Counted from the stretch's first letter, positions 29,894-39,724 are shown. The stretch: DNA of 59,687 nt from Nodularia spumigena CCY9414 (GCF_000340565.2 NZ_CP007203.1:3630378-3690064); one strand, 5' to 3'. Notes: generated by a model from the letters alone, not told the origin. Program-made: numbers and translations.

Positions 29894-30631
29894 TGATTTA
29901 GATCACATCGAATGATAGATCAAGATCACTTTCACCAGAGATACTTACGCAAGATTAACTTGCTTCTCTGATTTAGACAAGTTCACACATGGAACGCAAA
30001 AGTTAAAAATTGCTGTGCTTACTTGTCCACTTCACTCCTACACACCATAGAACTTTTGCTTTTGACAGTTGTGTTCACTTTTTGTGATTCGCTAACTAGG
30101 ACTGAAGAATAATTATTATATATTCACCAAGTCCATTGTGGCTCTCAGCAATATAGTGACTTTGGCTTCTGGAAAAGCTATGCCCTTTGCTGTAGATATC
30201 TTCAAGGTTTTTTTACTCTATCCGCCTTCTCAACATGAGACTTTACGTTGATTCATCCCTAAAAATCAACCGTACAAACTTCTAACTACTTTTGTCCTCC
30301 TGGAAATTACTTATTCAACAAAAATTGCTCAAATACATGACACAAGAAGGTTTGACTCATTTGAGTCTCTTAGTCACGTTGACTCTAATTCAACAAAATT
30401 TATCATGCAAATTCGGTATTATCTCGAATTTGATATACAAATTTCTTATATTAACCTGCTGGTTTTGATGAGTATTTAACTCTCAAATTCCGGTCAATGC
30501 AATTTTTGGTATAATTTGAAATTTTTTTATACTGCACCTACTGAGAGTGTCTTTTTCGGGAATAAATCACAATTTGGGGTTGTTATTGGCAGTTTTGGCA
30601 GTAAAATTACTGAATAAACCTTGAGTGAGGA
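29894..30631. other. Long upstream region of the M23 peptidase gene
   Basis: About 740 bp, A+T-rich. It holds an inverted repeat GTTGATT/AATCAAC (about 30248-30271) and an extended -10-like TGGTATAAT on the plus strand (30507-30515) with no good -35 and no gene after it. No coding potential was seen. Confidence 0.45.
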
Positions 30632-31093
30632 TTACAGTAAATCACCCAATTGACGACGGGCTTCAAACAAGCTTACCGCGACACTAACCGAAAGATTCAA
30701 GCTGCGAACATGAGGTTCTGCCATCGGAATATAGAGTGTGGCATCACAATCTGAGAGAATTGTGGATGGTAAGCCTGTGGTTTCGCTACCAAAAAGCAAC
30801 CAATCATCAGCTTGAAATTGAAAGCTGGCGTAATTAAAATTGCCCCTAACGGTGAAGCCTAAACATCGACCTCCACGTTCTTGATGTGTGGCTTGAAAGG
30901 CTTCTAAGGATTCGTGATAGTGCAGTTTGACATAAGGCCAATAATCTAAACCTGCTCTTTTGAGGTAGCGATCGCTAATTTCAAACCCCAAAGGTGCTAC
31001 TAAATGTAATTCTGTACCCGTAGCGGCACAAGTACGGGCAATATTGCCTGTGTTTGGGGGTATTTGCGGATAAACTAAAACAACCTGGGGCAT
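30632..31093 (-). CDS. trmL: tRNA (cytidine(34)-2'-O)-methyltransferase
   Basis: This SPOUT-class methyltransferase adds a 2'-O-methyl to the wobble base of tRNA-Leu using SAM. The 153-aa length is typical of the minimal TrmL. Motifs seen are LVYPQIPPNTGNIARTCAAT at the N-terminus, LFGSETTGLP (motif 2) and IPMAEPHVRSLNLSVSVAV (motif 3, the trefoil-knot SAM site). It is a single gene, 258 bp downstream of gshA on the same strand and separated from it by a hairpin. Confidence 0.94.
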   Translation of the reverse strand: MPQVVLVYPQIPPNTGNIARTCAATGTELHLVAPLGFEISDRYLKRAGLDYWPYVKLHYHESLEAFQATHQERGGRCLGFTVRGNFNYASFQFQADDWLLFGSETTGLPSTILSDCDATLYIPMAEPHVRSLNLSVSVAVSLFEARRQLGDLL

Positions 31094-31284
31094 TGTCTGT
31101 GAAATATTGTGTTGGTATAGCTCTATACTAAAATTACTTTCACTCTATCATTAGATAGAGTCGATTCATAGGTTTTGCTAATAAATCTCAAATCATACCT
31201 AAAGATTAAATTTTTTAAACAAAAGATAAATTGTGCCAAAACCTGCTATGGGAAATATTTTGGCTGACGTGAGGCACAAAGGAT

Positions 31285-31324
31285 TTTTGGGAGAGAAAAG
31301 AATTTTGGGGTTTCTCTCCCAAAA
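31285..31324. terminator. Hairpin between gshA and trmL
   Basis: A perfect 14-bp inverted repeat, TTTTGGGAGAGAAA (31285-31298) with TTTCTCTCCCAAAA (31311-31324), lies 28 bp beyond the gshA stop codon. The T-rich arm ends could give a U-tract within the stem on either strand. It probably ends gshA transcription. Confidence 0.6.
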
Positions 31325-31351
31325 TCTACCTTAAGGATGAAGACAGAAGAT

Positions 31352-32491
31352 TTAAGCTATCACAGAAGAACACAATTTGTTTTCTAGTTCAACTTCCCGT
31401 TCTGCAGTCGCCACAATCGCCTGAGTGATCACACGCTGAGAGTCAAAACCGACTGAGTGGAGTTGTAACCACTGTTGGGCTTCATTACCTGCGCGGAGAA
31501 TTTTCTGCAAAGGAGACAGGAAACAGCTAAAACCGTGTTGTTTAGCGATCGCCCAAACATCTTGATATATTTCAGCAATCCAATCTCTAGCCAGGATAGT
31601 TCTACCATCTTGCCAATGAATCAATTGAGCATCAAGACTAGCAGTAGCTGCGGCTGTTTCATTCTGGGCGGTGAGAGCAAGTAATTCTTCAGGAGAGAAA
31701 GTGCTTTGAGTTAAAGGATCGAGGTCAGGGTTTTCGATTAACTGCAACAAACGGGCTTCTAGGAAGGCTGAAATAGCTAGTAAAGCAATAGGATCGGAAA
31801 CCAAGTCACAAATGCGTAATTCCAGGCGATTCAGGTCATGAGGACGGCGATCGCCATTTGGTCTTACCGATGTCCATAAATGGCGGACATTTTGCATAGT
31901 TCCCGCCGCTATTTGTGCCTCCACCCATTGAATATGATGGGCGTGGCTGGTAAATAAAGGTACATGGGCGGGAGTTTGGGGAAACACAGCCCAACGGCTG
32001 GAATGATAACCGGTAGCATTACCATCCAGGAAAGGAGAGGAAGCACTCAAAGCCAAAAATAAAGGAGCTTCTAAACGAATCAACCGACAAGCCCGCATTA
32101 ATACTTCTGGGTCACTGATACCGATATTAATATGAACACTGGCAGTAACTACCTGCGTCCCGTAGGTATGTTCAATATAGTCATGATAAGGGTTATCGGG
32201 GTTAGAACGAAAAAAGCGATCGCTGCCACCCAAAGACAAAGTGCTACCTGGAATCAGAGTATAATTACTCAAACTTTCGAGGTAGCTGCGTAACTTTCGC
32301 CGGGGACGTAACAAAGCACACAATAAGTTCTCGTATTTATGCAATGGGTCTGTGATGTATTCCACATTGCGGCTATCCGGTTCCCGCACAAACCCATCCA
32401 AAGAAGCCACAATTTTGTCAGAGAGACCGACTATTTCACCTTGAGGCGTACCAGTATACATCTCAATCTCGAAGCCTTTTAATAGGACCAC
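31352..32491 (-). CDS. gshA: Glutamate--cysteine ligase, cyanobacterial type
   Basis: This catalyses the first and rate-limiting step of glutathione synthesis, joining glutamate and cysteine with ATP. The 379-aa protein matches the cyanobacterial GshA family (TIGR02048-like): the N-terminal KGFEIEMYTGTPQGEIVGLS, the central GSDRFFRSNPDNPYHDYIE and VTASVHINIGISDP, and the RPNGDRRPHDLNRLELRICD segment. The cysteine-ligase fold is shared with plant-type and carboxylate-amine ligases, but these motifs fit the cyanobacterial subgroup. It stands alone; the defence-like pair lies upstream on the same strand after 172 bp. Confidence 0.92.
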   Translation of the reverse strand: MVLLKGFEIEMYTGTPQGEIVGLSDKIVASLDGFVREPDSRNVEYITDPLHKYENLLCALLRPRRKLRSYLESLSNYTLIPGSTLSLGGSDRFFRSNPDNPYHDYIEHTYGTQVVTASVHINIGISDPEVLMRACRLIRLEAPLFLALSASSPFLDGNATGYHSSRWAVFPQTPAHVPLFTSHAHHIQWVEAQIAAGTMQNVRHLWTSVRPNGDRRPHDLNRLELRICDLVSDPIALLAISAFLEARLLQLIENPDLDPLTQSTFSPEELLALTAQNETAAATASLDAQLIHWQDGRTILARDWIAEIYQDVWAIAKQHGFSCFLSPLQKILRAGNEAQQWLQLHSVGFDSQRVITQAIVATAEREVELENKLCSSVIA

Positions 32492-32639
32492 TTTGTTCTC
32501 CTCGCCTCTCCTAATCTAAGAATTGTATCGAATTAGACGAATTTCTGCATCTACATTTAAATTAACTTAAAATTCATAATTATTTAAGAATTAACGAACC
32601 ACACCAGACACAGAGAACACAGAGCTTAATTCTTCCTCC

Positions 32640-32672
32640 GCGCCTCTGCGCCTCTGCGTGACACTAATCCAT
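32640..32672. repeat. 3'-end dispersed repeat, copy 2 (left of the helicase/PLD pair)
   Basis: A 33-bp unit beginning GCGCCTCTGCGCCTCTGCGT, which contains the stop codon of the PLD-like gene. It differs at one position from the copy at 38763-38795, so the 6-kb two-gene cassette lies between direct repeats. Confidence 0.85.
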
Positions 32673-34445
32673 ATTTCCCCTCCTCTTCCTTGGAGGTTTA
32701 CTTTGTGGTAAAATAAACTTATCGCGCGAATCATGCTCCTGAGCAATCTTAAGACGGATAAAATCTGCCCACACTTGCTCATTAAGTAAGCTTAAAGCAA
32801 ATTCAGGTTGAACAGATGCGATCGCCTGAATAACTTTCCGGCATTCCTGCTGTAACTCATCAATAAAAGCTGACTCCCCAGAAAGCTGACTCAGCAGAGA
32901 AAGTGCAGTAGTGAAATTTATCGAATCATCTATAATTTTTTGTGACATTAAATCGTGAAATACGATATTCAGCCACACCGGGAGAAGTTCCAACCAGTTA
33001 CTTTCTTCTATTTGCTGAAGTGCGATATTTTGCATATTCAGCGCCCCCCAAATGCACAAAGCTTCAGCAGCTAATTGAAAATCGCGTTTTTCCAAAGCAA
33101 TATTCCATTGCTTTTCGGCATGATTTTGGCAACCATGAGCCAGAAATTGATATGCTTCGGCTACTTGTTGGGGAATAGTAACCTGATAAACAGACTCACC
33201 ACAAGGTAAATTTTCGCCACCACAAGAAACCCAATCAAAAAATCCATAAAAATGAATTTTTTGGTCAACTATAACTTCTTTAACATGAGAATTTCCCAAA
33301 CATAAAAATTGTACCGAGGGTAAACCATGAGGCGTTTTGATAGCGCGGAGTTTTTTTTCTACATCTGCTGCTTCTGGCGAAATTCCATATCCAATTAAAA
33401 TCCACACACCGCTATTAGCTAACTTTTGCAACAGCTTAAAAAAATCTTTATTAAAAACAGCCTGACTCAACCAAGGACAGTAGATGATAATTTGACGTTT
33501 TGCAGAATTTAAAACCTCTTCAAAAACGGTAATAACTTCAGCATCGCGTAACTTTAGAGCTTCCTGGCTAAATTTTTCTAGCCTAGATTCTATTTCGGCA
33601 TTTTTATATTTTCGAGTAGCTTCACGCTCCAAATAGATGGCTTCATGGGACAATTTGCATAAAGATTGCCAAGGTATTTTACCTTTACCTTGCAACACTT
33701 CCATGCGTTTGGATGCGGAGGCTAAAATTTGCTTACCGTTTCTGATTTGGATACTTAATTTATCTTCCCTAGCATCACCAATTACAAACAAAGAGATATT
33801 TTTCCAAATTATTTGCGCTGGGGCGATAACCTTACAGCTAGTCACAATTTTGCCGATTTCGGGTACATGAAAATCTAAACCTGACAACTGAATACATTTT
33901 TGTAACTTCTCAATTGATAAAGCAGATATATCATTAATCTTGCGAGCAATCTTGATAAATTCGGCTAAATCAGGTAAATTTAAAGGAGCATCATTTAATG
34001 GTTCAGCATGAAATGTTAGCTTTCCATCTAAAGCATCGGAAACAGCATATATTTGGATAGGATAGGGAAGCTGTGGTACAGAACCTTTGGCGTAAAAAGT
34101 TCGTCCTTCATCTGTAACTGTAATTGGCGATGTTGCGGATAAAGTTTGTAACGCTTGCAAATTTGCAGTTGTACTGCGAACAAATATAGAATCAAGTCCT
34201 AATATAGATGCTAATTCATCTTCTGTGGGTGGAGGTGTAAATTCAATTCCAGCGCGGATAATAAATTCTTCGAGTACGTTAAATTCGCGTGGTTCCTTAA
34301 TAGATAATTCTACAGGAGTTTGATGCAAACTATAACGAAATTCCCTAGCGGCTAAAACTGACAAATTGGGATTTTGCGCGGTAATTTCCTCTGCTAAATT
34401 TATGAGTTTGTCGTCAATAGGTTTAGCCGCAGCAGCGAGAAACAT
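32664..34445 (-). CDS. Phospholipase-D-like protein paired with an SF1 helicase
   Basis: The product (593 aa from the ATG at 34445; a TTG lies one codon earlier) is not a close match to any named family I know. Residues about 60-125 look like a winged-helix or adaptor module. Residues about 305-430 form a PLD domain with one full HxK-x4-D motif (NSHVKEVIVD: His388, Lys390, Asp395 counted from the TTG) followed by YGFFDWVS, where canonical enzymes have GS-x-N. One such motif suggests action as a dimer. The C-terminal 150 residues are helical. It overlaps the helicase 3' end by 23 bp, so the two are translationally coupled. Nuclease activity in defence is inferred. Confidence 0.82.
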   Translation of the reverse strand: MFLAAAAKPIDDKLINLAEEITAQNPNLSVLAAREFRYSLHQTPVELSIKEPREFNVLEEFIIRAGIEFTPPPTEDELASILGLDSIFVRSTTANLQALQTLSATSPITVTDEGRTFYAKGSVPQLPYPIQIYAVSDALDGKLTFHAEPLNDAPLNLPDLAEFIKIARKINDISALSIEKLQKCIQLSGLDFHVPEIGKIVTSCKVIAPAQIIWKNISLFVIGDAREDKLSIQIRNGKQILASASKRMEVLQGKGKIPWQSLCKLSHEAIYLEREATRKYKNAEIESRLEKFSQEALKLRDAEVITVFEEVLNSAKRQIIIYCPWLSQAVFNKDFFKLLQKLANSGVWILIGYGISPEAADVEKKLRAIKTPHGLPSVQFLCLGNSHVKEVIVDQKIHFYGFFDWVSCGGENLPCGESVYQVTIPQQVAEAYQFLAHGCQNHAEKQWNIALEKRDFQLAAEALCIWGALNMQNIALQQIEESNWLELLPVWLNIVFHDLMSQKIIDDSINFTTALSLLSQLSGESAFIDELQQECRKVIQAIASVQPEFALSLLNEQVWADFIRLKIAQEHDSRDKFILPQSKPPRKRRGNMD

Positions 34446-37400
34446 CAACGAAACCTCCTTGACTATCTACAGTATGAGAAATTTCTAAATACATACCTCC
34501 AACTGTTCCCCCTTGGCGGGTAAATAAATCGTGACAACCGACAATTACCAGTAATTCTTGGGCGCGAGAAAACGCCACATTTACTCGTTCTGGTTTTTTG
34601 GCAAAACCGACATCGCCTTGATGATTATTTCGCACCATACTTACTATGACCACAGCGCGTTCCATTCCCTGAAATCTATCAACAGTACCCGTGCGAATTT
34701 CCAAGGAAGGAAAAAGTTCAGGTTGTAAACGTTCGTCAATTCTTTTCAATTGTGCGCCATAAAATGTAATTACGGCAATTTCCTTTTTGGGTTCCCCATT
34801 GGCAATTTTAGCAGCCCAAGTATGCTCAAATTGCTGACAGAGGTTTTCAATGACATCAATTTCACGAGGATTAAAATAAGAAGTATTTTCCCGTTCTTCT
34901 TGAAATTCATCTTCTCTGGGCATTTTTACCCAAACAAGATGGTGATTTTCTTGGATAATTTCACCTGTTAAATTATGGGCGCGTTGGGTGTCAGGTTCCA
35001 AAAGTCCACATTCTAGTTTACCCTGATAGAACTGATTAATCGCCCCCATAATAAAGGGGTGCATTCTATATTGTGTATTCAGCATTTGTTTGACGCTTTT
35101 ATCCGCAGCTTCAAACTGAATTTTAAATAACGATTCTTCTAAAAATTGCAGTTCGGATTTTGTACTTCCCAGTGATTGCGCCACTTCTTCCACTGTGCTA
35201 CTATCAAGCATAGGTGGTAATTGTCGATGGTCGCCTACTAAGACTAATTTTTTGCCTTTTAAAGCGGGGATAAGTAACTCTGGTGGAGTACATTTACTAA
35301 CTTCATCGATGATAACGACATCAAAGGCTTTAAATTCTTGGGAAAAGTTGTAATTTGCAGCTTGTACGCAAGTGATACCGACGACGTTGGCGTTATCTAA
35401 ATAAATGCGTCTTAAATCGTTGCGATCGCGCTCGGAGGGATTTTTAACTTTGGCAATCCAATCTTTGGTAAAATCCTGATATCGGCTGAGATAAGTTTCC
35501 TCTTCCGTGAGTTGATTTCGCCAAACATCAAACTGGTTTTTTACCCTGAGTAAAAATTCCAGGTTAAATAAATCTGGATGGATATCTGCTGGCTGAAATT
35601 TATCAGGTATGGTTTGGCAGAAATTTTCCCACCAATTTCTTGATAAAATTAAATCTTCCGTTGGCTGTATCTCTGGTTGCTTATCTAATTTCTTGATTTG
35701 GGCTTGGATTTTCTTGAGTTCTTTTTGAGCAAGTGTATTTTCTTGTTCTATAATTGTGACTTGCTCATCTAAAGACGTTTTGATATTTTCTAAGACTGCG
35801 AAAGGTGTAATTGATGAAATTAAACTTTCCAAATTGCTAAGATGAGATACCCCAGCACTTACCTGAGTTGCAAATTCTGAAGAATGTTCCCAAATTTTTG
35901 ATTGCGTTGTCAGATACTCTGTAACTAAAGCCCGTAATTTATCCGGGACATTTTGCTGCTGGTTCAGTAATTGCAAAATCTCGATAATCTGTGCTAGCTT
36001 GATATTTGCTGCTTCGACTTGAGAAGACGTAGCAGATATTTGTGCTTGAGTCGTTCTCTGTTTTTCAAGTTCAATTAATTGCTGCCCGAAAGACTCAAGC
36101 TGTTGTTCAGTTTCAGTCTTAACTCGTGCGATACATTGACGCGCATTTGTGAGGATGTTGGTGAGTAAGTCTTCACTAACTTGTTTCAAAGTCGCGTCGA
36201 GATTATTTAACTCCCAGACTTTACTATATACTGTTTGCATTCTCAGCAAAAACAACTGAGTATTTTCCAGCAGTAATGAGCGCTGATGTGGGTTGAGGAG
36301 TTGATAATTTTTGAACTCTTCATATATTTTACGCCATTGAGTGCGATCGCTCGCCGATAGCACAATAGGAATTTGACTAAAATTTTGCTCTAAAAAGTAA
36401 CTGAAATGATATTGTTTACCGATTCTATCAATAAAGCCGCCTTCTGTCTCATATATCAAAGCCTTGTCTAAAGCTTTCCAGTCTGGTAAATGTATTTGAT
36501 ATTTTTTAGGTAATATAGTCAACTTTAATTGATTAGCAAACATCAACAAACCCAGTGGCAATTGTACCAACTCTTCCGTTAATGTTTGTCCTGATTGCTG
36601 AGATTCCTTAACTATTTGATATAATACCACAGGTGCAGTAGATTTCCATTCCTTAATAGCTGCAATTACATAATCAATTTCCCGTTGACGATTTTGCCAA
36701 CCTTGAATTGTTTGTTGTAAAATTTGTCGTAGGCTGAGAAACTCCTGTTCATCGATTTCTGGTGAATTCAGATTTTGAGAATTTTGGGGAATAGCCGATA
36801 CCGCTTTTGCAACTTCCGACATGACTAAAATAGCATCTTGGGCGTAACCGAATGCTAGTTTAAAATCAGCAATTTTATCAGCCACATCTTCACGCAACCA
36901 AACAGCTAAACCAAAAGCACCATAAGGAGGACGCACTAAACCAAGTTCATCAGTATAATGAATAGCTTCTTGAACATGGGTTAAAAAATCTTGGACGACA
37001 ATATTATTTTCTGTATAAGGCTGAAGATAGGGTAGACAATTTGTAACTTCTGGCGCTTCCCAATTAATCTGCGGTGCATTTTTCAGGAGATAATCTAAAC
37101 CTAACTGAATTGATTCTACCTGATTTTTCCGAGTTAAACCTTCCTGATAAATTGCTGATTGAATTTTACAGTCTGCTGCTAAAGTTTCCTTTTCCTGATT
37201 TAATTGATTCTGTTGCTGATTTCGTTCTAATTCTAAGTTAAAATAATCTGTAAATCGTGGTAACTCTGCCAATAATTTTCCCAAAAATCTCACATTTTCC
37301 AGACGTTTAGCCAAACTACTTTCACAGTCAGTCGCCGTATTTTCCAACCAAGTCTCAATAACTTGGTCTTCTAAAAATGGCTGTCCTTCCTCCCCGACTC

Positions 37401-38649
37401 TCTCAGCGCGTCCTTTACGAACAGCCCGAATAACAGGGTTGTGAACTAACCGACTTAAAGCATTATCCACAGCTAAATTAGCTTGAGAAGCGATGAGAGT
37501 CCGCCCACCCCGCAAAGCTATTTGATAACAAATTTCAGCAATTACCGTAGTTTTCCCAGTTCCCGGCGGTCCTTGAATCAGAATTAAATCCTCAGCAGCT
37601 AACACCTTTTCCACTGCGGCTTTTTGTCCAGCATTAGCAGAAGATAATAACAAATCATCCGCTTTGAGTTCCACAGTTTTCTTCATCCGTCTAGCTTGGG
37701 AAGCGTCGAATAAAAAGTTACCCAAATAAGGATTTTGAGTATTTCCATGCTTTAATTGTTCTAAAGCTTCCTTCTTCCGGCGAACTTGTTGAATATCACC
37801 TGCTGCGTCAAAAAATAAAAATCCCTTCACGGGTGGCTGATAACGTTGTGTAGCGATATATTCAGCTAATTCCCGTTCTACTTTCACCTTAATTAAACAA
37901 TTTTTCGGGTCAACTTTTTCAATTGAACCAAACTTAGGAATTTTATGAGTAAAATTTCCCGTCGGAACAGTATCCGAAAGCTTCACTTCTTGATTCTTTG
38001 AACGTTTCACCCGTTCCCAGAAACTAGAGACCTTTAAATAATTTTGTTCAGAACCATCAAGAGTAGCCGAATTAACATCTACTTCAAAAGTAATTTGTCT
38101 GGTATTATTGCCATAATCATTACCCACAAAAGCCACACAAAACTGACGCGCCTTAGCGATATTTTCCTCAACTTGCAAAAAAGCCTTCCAAGCTTGCAAT
38201 TGGTCTTCAGTCGGTATATGATCACCACAGACTGGCATCTTTTCCACACGTGCCAATGCTGCTTTCGGAATACCTAAACGATGTTTATCATGAGGTAGGA
38301 GACGCAAAGAAAAAGGAACAGAATAACCATCAGCGTGTCCCCGTGAAACTTGTAATAAACGAGTAGATAAAACTTTTAACCCGCCACGCCCATCTTCTTG
38401 AATAGCAGCGATTAAACCTAAAGTTTTACCTTGCTTTTCCAACGTTACAGGTAAAGGAAAATCATCTCTATCAGTTGCGATTGTTAACTGCCAAATTTCC
38501 TCATTTTGGTGTTTTCCTGCACCTTGACGACGCACATAAAACAGACAAACTTGATCACCCAATAAATCTATTATCTCATCCTTCGCCACTGCTCCAACAC
38601 ATTTATAGCTCCAGTCTTGGAAATTACGGTTGTTAGAAAAAGTGGGCAT
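34423..38649 (-). CDS. Large superfamily 1 helicase (COG1112/Upf1-like), Mokosh-like
   Basis: The 1408-aa helicase is split by a huge helical insert. The N-terminus (1-330) is beta-rich and of unknown fold, with no kinase motifs. The first RecA core starts with Walker A GPPGTGKT (360-367) and motif Ia (LIASQANLAVDNAL). An insert of roughly 650 residues is largely coiled coil. Then come Walker B VVIIDEVSKCTPPELL, motif III VLVGDHRQLPPML, NTQYRMHP (motif IV), GTVDRFQGME (motif V) and NVAFSRAQELLVIVG (motif VI). This is the COG1112/Upf1-like branch. Pairing with a PLD-like protein is the composition of Mokosh anti-phage systems, in which helicase and PLD are separate (type I, with a kinase) or fused (type II). 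Confidence 0.88.
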   Translation of the reverse strand: MPTFSNNRNFQDWSYKCVGAVAKDEIIDLLGDQVCLFYVRRQGAGKHQNEEIWQLTIATDRDDFPLPVTLEKQGKTLGLIAAIQEDGRGGLKVLSTRLLQVSRGHADGYSVPFSLRLLPHDKHRLGIPKAALARVEKMPVCGDHIPTEDQLQAWKAFLQVEENIAKARQFCVAFVGNDYGNNTRQITFEVDVNSATLDGSEQNYLKVSSFWERVKRSKNQEVKLSDTVPTGNFTHKIPKFGSIEKVDPKNCLIKVKVERELAEYIATQRYQPPVKGFLFFDAAGDIQQVRRKKEALEQLKHGNTQNPYLGNFLFDASQARRMKKTVELKADDLLLSSANAGQKAAVEKVLAAEDLILIQGPPGTGKTTVIAEICYQIALRGGRTLIASQANLAVDNALSRLVHNPVIRAVRKGRAERVGEEGQPFLEDQVIETWLENTATDCESSLAKRLENVRFLGKLLAELPRFTDYFNLELERNQQQNQLNQEKETLAADCKIQSAIYQEGLTRKNQVESIQLGLDYLLKNAPQINWEAPEVTNCLPYLQPYTENNIVVQDFLTHVQEAIHYTDELGLVRPPYGAFGLAVWLREDVADKIADFKLAFGYAQDAILVMSEVAKAVSAIPQNSQNLNSPEIDEQEFLSLRQILQQTIQGWQNRQREIDYVIAAIKEWKSTAPVVLYQIVKESQQSGQTLTEELVQLPLGLLMFANQLKLTILPKKYQIHLPDWKALDKALIYETEGGFIDRIGKQYHFSYFLEQNFSQIPIVLSASDRTQWRKIYEEFKNYQLLNPHQRSLLLENTQLFLLRMQTVYSKVWELNNLDATLKQVSEDLLTNILTNARQCIARVKTETEQQLESFGQQLIELEKQRTTQAQISATSSQVEAANIKLAQIIEILQLLNQQQNVPDKLRALVTEYLTTQSKIWEHSSEFATQVSAGVSHLSNLESLISSITPFAVLENIKTSLDEQVTIIEQENTLAQKELKKIQAQIKKLDKQPEIQPTEDLILSRNWWENFCQTIPDKFQPADIHPDLFNLEFLLRVKNQFDVWRNQLTEEETYLSRYQDFTKDWIAKVKNPSERDRNDLRRIYLDNANVVGITCVQAANYNFSQEFKAFDVVIIDEVSKCTPPELLIPALKGKKLVLVGDHRQLPPMLDSSTVEEVAQSLGSTKSELQFLEESLFKIQFEAADKSVKQMLNTQYRMHPFIMGAINQFYQGKLECGLLEPDTQRAHNLTGEIIQENHHLVWVKMPREDEFQEERENTSYFNPREIDVIENLCQQFEHTWAAKIANGEPKKEIAVITFYGAQLKRIDERLQPELFPSLEIRTGTVDRFQGMERAVVIVSMVRNNHQGDVGFAKKPERVNVAFSRAQELLVIVGCHDLFTRQGGTVGGMYLEISHTVDSQGGFVDVSRCCG

Positions 38650-38762
38650 AAATACTCTTAAAATTACTGATATAGAGTGAGATAATAAACTTTAGCTGTT
38701 GAGGAAGAAATAAAAAACCACAGAATAAAACCGCGACAAAATCTCTTCCTCCCTCTTCCTTT

Positions 38763-38795
38763 GCGCCTCTGCGCCTCTGCGTGACACTAATTCAT
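38763..38795. repeat. 3'-end dispersed repeat, copy 3 (right of the helicase/PLD pair)
   Basis: A 33-bp unit overlapping the stop codon of the HDAC-like gene, identical to the 32640-32672 copy except for one base. The orientation is the same, making a direct repeat pair about 6.1 kb apart. Confidence 0.85.
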
Positions 38796-39724
38796 AACCT
38801 ATATTGATGATAAACCTGACTAGCCGCGCGATGCAGCAAAGAATGTCGCCAAACCAGAGACTTCATATCATCAGCGTACCCCCCACCGATAACACAAGCC
38901 ACAGGATAACCAGCAGCCACACAGGTGCTTAAAACCTGCATTTCCCGGAGAAAGATCCCCGTATCACTCAAAGCCAATTTTCCCAAGCGATCGCCTATAT
39001 GAGGATCTACCCCGGCATCGTATAATACTAAATCAGGCTGAATATGGGATAACAAATCTGGTAAATAATTCGCCAAAGTTTGCAAATAAGCATCATCCTC
39101 CATACCCACCGTTAGGGGAACATCCAAATCACTGGTTTGTTTAGTACCCGGAAAATTAACTTCACAGTGCATAGAAAAAGTAAATACACTGTCATCTCCT
39201 TGAAAAATAACAGCCGTACCATCTCCTTGATGCACATCCAAATCGACAATTAGAATATTCTGCACAAGTCCCAATTTTTGTAAGACTCGACAAGCGATCG
39301 CTAAATCATTGAAAATACAAAAACCAGAACCATAACTAGGAAAAGCATGATGAGTACCACCAGCCGTATTACAAGCTAACCCTTGACTGAGTGCCATCTG
39401 GGCTGTAAGTATTGTACCACCAACCGCTACACAGGTACGATTTACCAGTTCTGGACTCCAAGGTAAACCAATTCGACGCTGTGCTTTCGGTTCTAGTGTT
39501 CCCTCACAGTAAGCCTTCACGTACTCTGAAGTATGCACCAACTCGATTAATTCCGGGGGTGGGCGTTTGGGGGTGTGAAATTGTGCGGTTTGTGCGACAC
39601 CCTCAGCTAACAGTAATTCATAGAGTTTTTCAAACTTCGACATCGGGAAGCGATGCCCCGGCGGTAATGGTGCAATATAATCTGGGTGGTAAATAATTGG
39701 CAATTCCATAATCTTTATTATCAA
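38792..39724 (-). CDS. Histone deacetylase superfamily amidohydrolase
   Basis: This is a zinc-dependent deacetylase of the HDAC/AcuC/acetylpolyamine amidohydrolase superfamily. The 310-aa protein has GGTHHAFPSYGSGFC (tandem active-site His), LIVDLDVHQGDGTA (zinc-binding Asp and His), LYDAGVDPHIGDRLG (zinc Asp) and VIGGGYADD (the transition-state Tyr region). The substrate is unknown: acetylated protein lysines or acetylated polyamines are possible. The natural start is probably the sixth codon (MELPIIYHPDY), since family members begin there. It lies upstream of a repeat and the helicase promoter, with no clear operon partner. Confidence 0.92.
   Translation of the reverse strand: MIIKIMELPIIYHPDYIAPLPPGHRFPMSKFEKLYELLLAEGVAQTAQFHTPKRPPPELIELVHTSEYVKAYCEGTLEPKAQRRIGLPWSPELVNRTCVAVGGTILTAQMALSQGLACNTAGGTHHAFPSYGSGFCIFNDLAIACRVLQKLGLVQNILIVDLDVHQGDGTAVIFQGDDSVFTFSMHCEVNFPGTKQTSDLDVPLTVGMEDDAYLQTLANYLPDLLSHIQPDLVLYDAGVDPHIGDRLGKLALSDTGIFLREMQVLSTCVAAGYPVACVIGGGYADDMKSLVWRHSLLHRAASQVYHQYRL

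Noticed and set aside
30507-30515. Extended -10 motif (TGGTATAAT) on the plus strand
   Set aside because: No -35, and transcription would only run antisense into trmL; no RNA structure follows.
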